64,000 nt of DNA from Bombardia bombarda (taxonomy: Eukaryota; Ascomycota; Sordariomycetes; Sordariales; Lasiosphaeriaceae), in assembly GCA_030512295.1 (NCBI GenBank), contig JAULSR010000002.1, positions 7,068,001 to 7,132,000 on the forward strand. Reading direction: 5' to 3'. The notes below the pieces were generated by a model. The model searched no databases. It was given only the letters and a program-made list of their open reading frames with translations, and had not been told where the DNA came from. The position numbers and the translations under genes are program-made. Below are positions 1 to 9,434 of the stretch, one piece after another (the stretch's first letter is position 1; each line of letters starts with the position of its first letter).

Positions 1-191
1 GCCGCTTGCCCGATCATGTTGTTGATACATATTTGCTTGCGTTGTATAATGTCAGTTTCTTCTGATGTGTGTATGTTCCAAGAGATTATACTAGGAAGGG
101 CTGAGCTTACGCCGCAGGGAGGCAGGTTGTTGGTGACCTGGGCGACGATAGCAGGGCCGGCAAGGGCCGCGGCGAAGACGAATCGCTTCAT
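1..191 (-). CDS. CFEM-domain secreted protein, 5' end only (runs off the window)
   Basis: An ATG at 191 opens a 27-codon exon coding a lysine/arginine-started hydrophobic signal peptide (MKRFVFAAALAGPAIVAQ), then a short stretch ending Leu-Pro-Pro-Cys-Gly. A GTAAGC donor at 110 and an AG acceptor at 36 bound a 75-nt phase-0 intron with a CTGAC branch site. The next exon continues Gln-Ile-Cys-Ile-Asn-Asn-Met-Ile-Gly-Gln before the window edge. Signal peptide, then PxCxxxC near the mature N-terminus and a helix-like start, is the usual opening of fungal CFEM proteins. These are eight-cysteine extracellular or GPI-anchored proteins involved in haem/iron uptake, adhesion or host interaction. Only two of the eight cysteines are visible, so another small cysteine-rich secreted protein is possible. 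Confidence 0.6.
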   Translation of the reverse strand, partial: MKRFVFAAALAGPAIVAQVTNNLPPCGVSSALPSIISWNIHTSEETDIIQRKQICINNMIGQA

Positions 192-570
192 GTTCCGTGT
201 TCTTGGCTCGTTGAATTCTCTAGGCCAATGGCAACAAACTGTGAACCGATCCGGATGTGGGGATGCGACGAAATCAGTTTTGTCGTCAACGTTGTACAGG
301 GTAGTTGTCTCGTCAGTTGTGAACAGCTAGGTGCGACAATAAAGTTGGAAACGGATCGATCGATGGTTTGCTCATCAGGACAAGACTTTTAGATCAGTAG
401 CTCTACGGTTCATGGACGAGATGACGCATGATATCCGAACATTTGCTGGAATAGCCGTGGGAATCCCGGAAGGTCTACCAACAGGTCTCGTGTAGCTTTG
501 CTGGCGCCGTAAAGCAGGTGACAACGCCACCAGGGCAAGCCAGAATCTACCCGCACGATTCTACAAAGGC
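192..570. other. Intergenic: CFEM-gene upstream region / chitosanase 3' flank
   Basis: This lies upstream of the CFEM gene and downstream of the chitosanase, both on the minus strand. No credible reading frame, repeat or RNA gene was seen. It must contain the CFEM promoter, but I could not pick out a clear TATA element. Confidence 0.4.
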
Positions 571-1534
571 TCAAAATATGTTCCAGACAATACCAAAAAG
601 CAACGCAAGCCCAGTCGCTACATGAGGAACAGCTGTTCTTTTTTCTCCACTCTCTATAGTTGCCACCAACGCATCTCCCTGTGCCTTTATGCTGGCCTCG
701 AAGTAGTCAAAGTCGGTGGCATTCCAATCCGCCCCTTCGGCCCCGGCACCGCATCGTGGCCCCTAAACGCAACGTACAGTATATTGGTTCCATCATAGCC
801 GTTGTTGCCCGTCATGGAAGGTCCCTCACATGCCGTTGCCAGCGCGAGAGAGGCCTCGCCCACCATTGGCTTGTCTCCGTCATCACCATTGGTATCTCCC
901 CAAATTCCATAAACCAACTGGTCGCCACAGACCACGGCGACGATGCTCAGCGGCTCGATCCCGCAACTGGTCGGATCAAAGCTTGGCCATCCGCCCGCGG
1001 CCTTGGCTTTGGTAGCGTTGGTGGTTCCCGTGTTGCCAAAGACCACGTAGGGGATCACGTACGGGTCCAGGTCCTTGATGCCCACGTTGTAGCTCTCCAC
1101 CACGTCCTGGAAGGCCGTCGTGTTTTGCAGGTCGGGGCTCCGCCCGTAGCTGCACCGCCCGTCATCGGCTGGGCCCCCCTGTATTCCGTCGCAGTCGACG
1201 TCCATATCAGCGAGCTCACCATGCCGGCCCTGGATGAATATGACGTTAGATGTGTCCAAGTGGTCGGCGCAGTACGAGAATGCTGTATTTCAGCTTGGGT
1301 CAGTGACCGGATGATTAATACATAGAAAACTGTTGAGAGAGTAGACGTACAGTTTGTGCCATCATCAGTCGCGTAGAAACCACCGGCTAGCACGTGCTTG
1401 CACGACCCTTGGGATCGGATCGTGCTGTAGAGGCTCATAATATTGTTGGGAGTTGGTCTGCAGGTGATGCAGGTGGCGGTGAGGAGTAAAACAGCACGCG
1501 AAAGTGAAAAACGAGGAGAAAACAATGTCAACAT
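571..1534 (-). CDS. Fungal chitosanase, glycoside hydrolase family 75 (frame broken by one base near the 3' end)
   Basis: This is a secreted endo-acting enzyme that cuts beta-1,4-glucosamine bonds of chitosan. Exon 1 (1534-1351) begins with an ATG and a hydrophobic signal peptide. A 68-nt intron (1350-1283, GTACGT...CAG, CTGAC branch) joins it to exon 2 at the family motif NSFSYCAD. Exon 2 has DMDVDCDG, a block ending PYVVFGN, and the active-site region GIWGDTNG...GEASLAL. The Asp and Glu there are 13 residues apart, as in the catalytic pair known for Fusarium GH75 chitosanase. The read frame stops at 687, but the typical C-terminal block (WNATDFDYFEASIKAQGDAL) continues in another frame. One G is apparently missing within 732-744. 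In that frame the stop is at 571, giving about 298 residues and an unusual hydrophobic tail. An intron could restore the frame only by removing family-conserved residues, so an indel is preferred. Confidence 0.85.
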
Positions 1535-2050
1535 GGTGACTTGCTGCAGCAGGTGAGAATTGATTGGCTAAGGCGAGATTGCTGAAATTGATGCCGCAAG
1601 GTCGCGCTTAATAGACATGTCGGGGTTAACAGATCCAATAATCCGAGGTACGTAGTGGTAGATTAGAAGGGAAGAGATATGAGGTAAATACTTGGCGGTT
1701 GGATTGGGGTAATGTTGAATCATTAAAGGAAGTGAAGAGCAAAAGGCGGTGGGTTTTTCGGTTAAGTATTGGAAACCAGACCTAGAAGAAAGGCGATATG
1801 TGCAAGCTTTCGGGATAACATCCACAAGGCAGGATAGATTAACTTCGGTACGAGGAATAAGTCAAAACTTTGATTCCTTCAACCACGTTTCAGATAGCTA
1901 TTGTAGAATTATGTGCAAAGAACCCGACATTGGCATGTGACGGATAATTGTTGAAAGTATCTTCAAGTTAGGATACTGGTTATATCCACATCCAAACCAA
2001 ACTTTGTAAAAGGTAACTAAAAAGCCCAGTACCTGTGGTCGTCAACAACT
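1535..2050. other. Intergenic, nothing recognised
   Basis: This is the upstream region of the chitosanase. The short open frames in it (for example 1568-1825, minus) have no recognisable domain, signal peptide or splice context. No repeat was seen. Confidence 0.4.
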
Positions 2051-2890
2051 TCACCCGATCATTCTTTGTATATCGTCTTCATCACACAAAAGCTTTCTCA
2101 ACTCCTCAATTGCCGTAGGTGTTTCAATCCAAGAATTGTACGTGTACATAAACGCAAGCCGAGCCTCCTCGGGGGCCAGCCCAGGCATCTTCTTTCTGTG
2201 CGTCTGAGCTAAGTGCAGAGCGCGCGTCAGCCGCATCTTCAGGAGGTGAAGGGCGGTGAGCGGGGGAAGCGACTGGAAGCGCTTCCCTTTCCAAAGCTCA
2301 ATGCTCTTAGTGGCGTCGGCATCTTTCATCTCGAGGTAAGGAAGGTCGGTGTCGTGAAAGTCGTATTTGATTGGGCCGTATTCCTGAATCTGTCACCATT
2401 TGCAAAAGTCGTAGCACTCTTGATCGCGGCCAAGACGCAGGAACTAGGCGGGAATCAGCTCACGGCAGCCCCGGTGGTCTGCCCTGTCCAAACGCAGCAT
2501 ATCATATATCAGGATAAAGAGCAAGGCCATCCTCGATGCCCTGGCGTCGCCCCGACCGCAGCAGGGAATCGCCTAACAGGGAGCGTGCCTGGAGGTAGGC
2601 GCGCGTGCCAGGGCCTATGTTCCCAGAAAAGGCCAATGGCACCGAGTTCAGGCTCGAAAATGCCTTCGGCACGAAGCTTAGCCTCGAGGCCGTCAACCGT
2701 CTTCTTGTGTTTCTTGATGGTAGTGCATGTCACCATGTGTGTCGTCCAGTCCGCCGTTTGATGGTCGCGCCCGCAGTAAAAGGAGGTGCTGCATCCTGTG
2801 CACCGTAACAATGCCCTGTTTTCATCTTGCACACCTCGCCATGTTTTTGAATCATATGGGGGAAATCTTTCTCCAACGTGGCTGCCTTGT
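2051..2890 (-). pseudogene. MYND zinc-finger protein gene, decayed
   Basis: Reading from about 2890 down, pieces in different frames give a fungal MYND-type protein. First comes GEVCKMK, then the zinc ligands CTGCSTSFYC and HQTADW...H...C, then a segment with TRAYLQARSLLGDSLLRS. Next is DMLRLDRADHRG and GRDQECYDF, and finally an intact 3' frame to the stop at 2051. The pieces need at least three frame changes (near 2825, 2620 and 2515). There are also two in-frame stops: TAG at 2446-2444, and TGA at 2395-2393 where a second Trp of a KWW motif is expected. Introns do not explain these, because conserved residues lie on both sides. In the live family the MYND finger is a protein-protein contact module. 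I infer a genuine pseudogene. Confidence 0.75.
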
Positions 2891-3542
2891 CTTTGGGTTT
2901 GAAATGTAAGTCGTATTGCAACTTACAGTTCACTCTCTTGCGGGGCGGTGGATGAACAAGACGCGACGAGGTGCGGTATGTAGAAGTGTTCAGGGATGTC
3001 CGCGGTAAGTTGTGCAAAGTAAACTGCAAACTGCAAACTGCGAAGGCACTGTGGGCCCCGTATTTCGCTGGTCGCAAAATTTCATGGCCAAGCAATACTA
3101 AAGCTAAGAGGTGGATCCATAAAGTTCTCAACGTCTCATTAAAAGGGGTTCTTCCAAAAAGGGGTATTTGTGTTGTTTGAGGCAACGGCGAACATGTCTG
3201 AACAGCAGATCTTCCATCCCAACTAATCTACTCTTAAATATAATAAAATTAAAAGGAGATGGAGTGGTGTCGACTTTTCGGCAAGTTTTGAAAACGCTTT
3301 TAGTCTGAACGAAGGAAAACAATAAGATACTCCCACATGTACTGATATCTCAATGAAAGATACCCATGGGCCGCTAATGACCACAAGATGGGAAATTGCC
3401 AATACAGCATTATCATTACCTACGTCTTCGATACAGAAAGAAAACGGTATTATAATCGAATTTGTCGAGAACGTATGCGTAAATACCAGGAAACACCAAA
3501 CTTAGTATACATTGTTGGTTGAATGAGTGACACATCGCTCCC
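2891..3542. other. Intergenic / degraded 5' part of the MYND gene
   Basis: The first part may hold the former 5' end of the MYND pseudogene (an open stretch to about 3000, no clear ATG). From about 3180 the sequence turns AT-rich and nothing is recognisable. Confidence 0.3.
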
Positions 3543-4988
3543 CTATACCTGAACCTCGCTTACTGGCGCTCCCACAGACTCAAGTATCGACCCAAACTCC
3601 GAAACACTGTCAATTCCCGACCCCAGCTCGCTAAGAATCGTTGTAAACTCGAGAAAGTCGGTTGGAGTAAACGTGGTCTCCGTCGCAGAAGGAAAATCGG
3701 TAACTGTCGGCTGCATCACTCTTGGCGGCTCCTTGGTGATTTTTGTTGTCCGTGATGCCAGAATGTGGCTGATAGTCGGCACGGGTGGTGTCACATATGC
3801 GCCAATGGTGTGAGGCATTGTCAGCCCTGAATCTGACAACACTAAATAGTATTCATCAAAGGCATGGAGAACCTCGCAAAGAGTATCACCGCCGAATTCT
3901 GCAACGTCCAAGACCGCATTGTGGGCTGTCTTTAGCCAGCTTATACCTTTGAGAAGAGCCGGGCTGAGGCCTGGGATCAAGTTTGTGAGGGACTTGCCAA
4001 CTTTGCCGAGGAATGAAGGCAGATAGTTGAACATGTCACCCCCGCTGTTGATGGGGCTTGTGATCGAAGGGGTTGGCGGTGTCGGATGGAGCCAAGAATG
4101 AAACTTGTCTTCGCAAGCTTGCTCGCTGCTGTTCGCACCAGGGTGCTGGCACACCCATGAGAGGGTATCCCATCCTTCGTCACTCCGTCTCGAAATGAAA
4201 GTACACAGCGATGGACCAAAGGTTACATTGGGATTCTGAAGCTGCGCGGCGACGATGTCATCAACTTGGACCACAACAGTAAATGAGGTTTCTGTTATGT
4301 CTCTGTTGAAATTCTTGGACCTCTTTTCATGGATGATCGGTTGCGTGGGTACTTTTGCAATGGCCAGAATTTGATCCAAGAAGTCTGGGATTGTTATCGA
4401 GGAGACGATTTCGCAGCCAGCAACAAAGTGGTGCATGCCAGTTTGATCAAAGACTAACGATTCTCCACCATCCATCATTATGGCAACACGACCCGCAGCG
4501 GATGCATCGGAAGAAATGTCAAGGACACATCGGCTGCCATCGATGAGAGTTGCTATGTACTCCGGCGAGGTAGCGTTGTCGTCCAGGTAGAAGAAGAGAG
4601 GTTCCGTAGCATCGGTATTTACCGAGGGTTGAGTAGTCGCAAATGCGACAGGCTCGAGGGAGCATGTTGGGATTGGTAAACCGTAGCACGATGTTGGAGA
4701 GCTTGCGGGTTGGACGGTTATATCAGAAAGTGTGACGTCGCCAAAGGTAATGCTCGTCACGGTCAAAATAGGGCTTTGCTCGAAGATCTGGACAGACGAT
4801 GATGAGCTTCGAACAATCTACGGCGATCCTGAATTGGTTCTCACAGTCTCTGTCTCCACGACGGCGCATATTGTCCAGACCGTCTCGGTGATGATGCTGG
4901 TCGCCCAATAAAACGGAAGGCTTTCTGGCTCAGCTCTGGCGCTGATGGCAGCGAGGAGAGTCCCAACTAGGGGTGTGAGTAGGTGCAT
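3543..4988 (-). CDS. Secreted protein of unknown function, about 462 residues
   Basis: The ATG at 4988 starts a classical signal peptide (MHLLTPLVGTLLAAISARA, likely cut after ARA). The same frame meets a TAG at 4820-4818. However, a 57-nt intron (4844-4788, GTGAGA...TCTGTCCAG, with a CTCAT branch) removes the stop and keeps the frame, so I read the gene as intact. The mature protein has paired cysteines (SCYG..IPTCS; SRCVL...AGCEI; SLCTF...WVCQ...EQACE), a middle segment of Pro/Thr/Ser linker (HPTPPTPSITSP), a Gly/Leu helix-like part and a Thr/Ser-rich C-terminus. No catalytic motif or known domain was recognised. Cysteine number and Ser/Thr richness fit an extracellular or wall-associated protein. 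It ends 36 codons after an FTPTDFLEF segment, with no GPI-type hydrophobic tail. Confidence 0.65.
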
Positions 4989-7834
4989 CGTTGGAGGGAT
5001 TACTTGGGAAACCCAAAGAATCGTTGACGGGAGAACTTGGCCAGGATCTAGCATTCACTACAGCGCAGAAGAGTGGCTGGCTACCATCACCAGCAGGCCA
5101 TGTATTTTGCTATGGAAGGTGCGCCCCGACATATGGATCATGGAAGATTGGTTCGATCCTCATCTCACCTATTACCGAATCCGATCTTGGTTACGTGGGC
5201 AGTCACAAACTTCCCTCTCGGGTGATTCTTTCCACATTTGAAACTTGTATTAAATTTGAAGTCCACTTCCCGTAGCAGCGTTGGAAAGTCGTACGAGTGC
5301 CAAGAAGCAAAATAGGAAAGAACGGCCTGGTGACCGGTGGTGAGCACCTACCAGCGCAAAACTGCTGCAACATAGTGAGCTCTTGGACATTCAACAAGCT
5401 ACTATCTGTGTCCGAACAGGCAGCCACTGTCTCGTGCACCTCTTCGACCTCCCGTTACATGTTCTCCACAACGTTAACAATACACCACAACAAACGTATT
5501 ATACTGTGTCATCCACTATTAGTTGCGGTTCTTTCACCTCTGGACATCTTCAACATTTGACGGGTCACAATATGCGCGGATGGCAGTCTGAGCAACAGCA
5601 GATGGGCGGTAGCTTCCGGATCAAGAGTTCCTGCTGCATGGCCGCGTCCGCTCCACGGCAGCTCCTTCTCTTTCATGTCGAAAGGCGGCCGAAAAGGTGG
5701 TCTTAGCGCAACTAAACCCCCCCCCCCCCCTTCTCTCTCTTTTTTCGCTAGCTCGAATTCTGTTCTCCGCGCTCCCTCCCTTCTCTTTCTCTCCTCCTTC
5801 AAGACGTGCACCACCAGCAGCCGTCAGCCCGGCAGCGCCTCACGTGCAAAGTCATCCTCTGTCAATGAAGCAGGGCCAAGCCAAGTGATGAACACAAGTG
5901 TCTGTCGGTGAGAAGCCCCATCAGTAATTGCAGTAATTGCAGTGCATAGATCTTTTCGACACCGCATGTCTCTTCAGTTCTAGACCGTGATCGGGATTGG
6001 TCGGGATGGCTTGGCTCAAGTTTGGATCCATTGCATCCGGGCGTGTACGCGGTCAGTGGAGCTTAACACTTCTTGGTGTGAAGATCATCCACTCCCGCGA
6101 CACCCACTTCCAACAGACTGATGCGCTTAGGCAGTTGTTGTCCTACTTCCATTGTCCATTGAGGGACACCGCAATGCCCGCTGTTACCCGCTCCTTGACT
6201 CTCTGTTAGAGTTGCATCAAATGGTGCCTAGCAAATTAAATTTGATGCATCATGCAGTCAGCTTCACAAGAGTTTTGGCTGGGTAATAGAAACATGTGGT
6301 ATCAATTGCAACCAGCTGCCGACGGTTGAACGGATCCTAAAAAGGGAAACTCCCTTGGCGAGGATACAAGAGTAAACATGACCCAAACGAGCAGGCAGAT
6401 TAGATATAGGCGGATGGACGTTATGCATGCATGCATCGTGATATCATGGTGAATTACCAGGACCCGACCTAAGGCCTTCGATGGATTGCCACGGCTTCGG
6501 AGCCAAGGGCAACGGAGATGTGGATTTCCAAGAGGCGCCGGCGGAGTTAATGAGGAAAATCGGTATTGTGGGGTTTGTCTGGCACATCTTGCGGCCGTTA
6601 CATATGCGGGATCGGTCAATACTGGGTGGGAATGGAGGACTGCAGGAGACAGGGGCATTATAGCGACGTTATCTGATCCCAATTGGCATCCCGTAATGTA
6701 AGCCATTTCGGAAACAGTGCAGATGTCGGAGGCCACAAGCCGCGTCACGTCGCTGCATCAGAAACTGATTGAGTGCTTACCTAGCAGACCTAGGTAGCCT
6801 AAGTCTCCCATATATGTACAAAGTACATGGGGTACAAACCATGGCAAGGTCCGGCATACCTTAGGTCCGGATGGTAAGGGTACAATATCTCACGTCGTGT
6901 GGGAGGGTGGGGACCTGAGTGGGGGAACCGCCAAACGGCTGGTGGCAGACTGATTAGGTATACTACGTTTAACTTGCTTTGTCAATACTTTAACATTTGT
7001 AGATCCTCTTGAACTGGTCTTTAAAACGGCGTAATCTGCCCGATCGAGGTGGGGGAGGTTGGGGGTTTGACATGTCAATAGGAAAACTTCATCCTTCCTA
7101 AGTGACGCCCTTCACTTAACATTACTAACAGTACCATCACGGCAAAAGTGTTGTCACCGTGTGAAACCGCCATTTTCCGGCCACCAGTAGCATTCCACTG
7201 ACAGTTCCAGTTATCTAACCGATACAGCTCATGTATGTACAGCGAGAAAACAAAGGGCTGGTCGGCAAGCCTCCCGGGGTAACGATCGGCCACCTTCGTC
7301 CTGCTGGGAGCAGTAGCTAACTTTTGAGGTGTGTCAAGCTGTGCCATGACTGACAACACTGCAAAGACGCTGGGCTTAATAATGGTATAAGCTCATTCGT
7401 CTACATTTCCCGAAAGGGCTTGCCGTAAGTCATGTGTGAGGACAACGATAGCTGCACAAATGAACCTCATCCAAATATTGGATCGGCTTTATGAATGGTA
7501 CCATCATGGGCGGGACATTATCGCCTGATGAGGATTTAAAGTCCTGTAAGAAGGAAAGGCGTCTCCTCAGAGATTTCGATCTGGTCCTGGGAAAGGACTA
7601 AAAATCTTGTCAAAGTTAAAGATGAGGCATCCAACAAGGAACCGGGCGTTCAAGGGAGAAAGATGATTTGTTGCACAGATGAAAGCCGGAACCAAAAGTG
7701 TGGTTTGGGTCTCATTCTACGCTCACCGCCACAGCTCGACTCAGGTGAGACGACATGATATTACATTACGACTTGTAAAATGCCTGTGGTCAGACGCTAG
7801 CCATCATTTGCTGTACCAACAATGTACACGATAC
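4989..7834. other. Gene-poor intergenic stretch
   Basis: No open frame here has a recognisable domain or plausible exon structure. A 14-base poly-C run lies at 5717-5730, next to a pyrimidine-rich tract to about 5800. This explains the low-complexity Gly/Glu-rich antisense frame at 5509-5814. A small CATG/GCAT alternation sits at about 6423-6436. Short CCTAGGTA-type palindromes, common in such genomes, occur near 6785-6800. Confidence 0.35.
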
Positions 7835-9434
7835 CTAAACAGTACCGACCAGGCTCTTGTGACATTGCATGAGTACTTCAGCCATCCTAGAAATTTCCTC
7901 AAAGCGAGTCAGGACGACCTTATTGCCACCCACAAAGTCTAGGGAATGATATTTGATGCTTTTCTTGGCACAAAAGTCGCGTAGCAACGCTTGACATTTG
8001 CGCAAATTTTGTCGGGACATGCGTAGAAAGAGGTGGTGCTCGACCTGGAACTGCAGCCCACCGTGCAAGAAGTCAAGCCACTCAGGGCAGTCGACGTCCA
8101 TGGTGGTTCGGATCTGGTGCTAGGCAAAGGACTCGGCGGGGCCAAGGTTGGCTGTAGACATGCCAATATGAGACAACGTAAGCTGTATATGAATGAGCAT
8201 GGTCGAAGCATGTGAGGTCACCAAAAAAGGCGGTGCGGGTCTGCCAATCGGGTAAGGAGCGGTACACGAGTACAGTACATAGCCAAAGAGGGCCCAGTAG
8301 CATGCCATGAAGAGCAATTCGAGATACCGAGTCCACCAGGCCGATCCAAGCGGTGCTCCACGTCGAGAGAGTAGGTGCAGCCACGATAGCTCTTAGAGGT
8401 TGAAGCGAGCCACAGCCATGATGGGGCAGAATGTGCACTTCTGAACCGACACCAGAACCTGGGCTGTCTTGTTCCACTGCATTGCGAAGTCGTGATAAGT
8501 GCTGTGGACGGATTTAAAGAAGCTAGGAGGCAGGGAGAATACAGGCGTGTACTGTATATCAGGGTCATGTTCCGGCAGATTGGTGACAAGATGGTGTACG
8601 TTATGCGAAGCTTTCCACCACCCAATGGAGAGGCCACAACAGAAATGAGCGACAAACGCACCAATAACAGTGTCAATGATAAAGTTTCCCGTAATGCCAC
8701 GATGCCCAGCATCATGGGCTGTAAACATGATCTGCTGCCAAAACATGCCCAGAAATAACGCCGATGTCTTGTACCACTGTACATGAAGAAGCCATAGAAA
8801 GATGCAAAAGAGCGCAGTGTAGCGTGCCATTTCCTTTCCATATTCGGAGTATGGGCAGTCGTATAATCCTTTTTCCTGCACAAGCTGGTGCAGAGCCTGG
8901 TATTCTGCGCTGATGGCTGTTTGAGTCGCGATATCCAGAGACGGGTATTTTTGAAGGCTATCCGCGGCTTCCAAGTGTTCGCCCCTCATCGCGGGTTCCA
9001 AATTCTTTCGTCGATATCGTAGCTCCTTGTCGCCTGCCAAATTGTCATTTGCATCCAGTACTTCAGACTGGATAGCGACGTTCTTGTGTGATTAGATCGG
9101 GGGCACGAGGTTTGTCCACGGCTGTTCGATGTAACCGATTCGATAGGCCCTCATGAGCCGCACCGTCCTTGTGTGGTGATATCTGCAACAACGAAGAGCC
9201 GGGGTTAGTGATTGATTAGCAACGTTCAATTGATGAAGAGATGATGAAAGGTAGAAGCGGAGGTTTATAGGCCTTTATTTCGTTGGTAGTATTTTTTTTT
9301 TTAGCTATGTGTAGGATGGAAAGTCTTCCGCCTGGATGTCTGTTGATCTAATCGTCCAATTTTAGTGCATGGCCTTCGTGTATGATAATAATATGCTCGG
9401 TGGTGATCAGGTCTTTGACCTCTTGCGCTGGCAT
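7835..9434 (-). pseudogene. Cytochrome b5-fused fatty acid / sphingolipid delta-8-type desaturase, inactivated by four stop codons
   Basis: Starting at an ATG at 9434, the frame encodes an N-terminal cytochrome b5 domain with the haem motif HPGG (9338-9327). After a probable intron in the 9180-9290 region comes a membrane desaturase domain. All three histidine boxes are present: HDAGH (about 8716-8702), HNVHH (about 8605-8591) and QVEHH (8047-8033). The block RTTMDVDCPEWLDF is characteristic of fungal delta-8 sphingolipid desaturases. These di-iron ER enzymes desaturate the long-chain base of glucosylceramides. The one coding frame is cut by TAG 9350-9348 (expected Trp just before the HPGG motif), TAA 9094-9092, TAA 8395-8393 and TAG 8122-8120 (expected Gln). 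Coding homology continues across each stop, so these are substitutions and not introns. At least two fit CpA-to-TpA change, the signature of repeat-induced point mutation. The natural end is the TAG at 7837-7835. Confidence 0.85.

Noticed and set aside
734..786. An intron in the chitosanase that would repair the frame
   Set aside because: It would remove residues conserved in the GH75 C-terminal block, and no good branch site is seen. A one-base error in a G run is simpler.
4818..4820. Premature stop making the secreted protein a pseudogene
   Set aside because: A canonical 57-base intron spans it and restores one frame of 463 codons.
5509..5814. A Glu/Gly-rich minus-strand frame
   Set aside because: Produced by a poly-C and pyrimidine tract; composition is low complexity.
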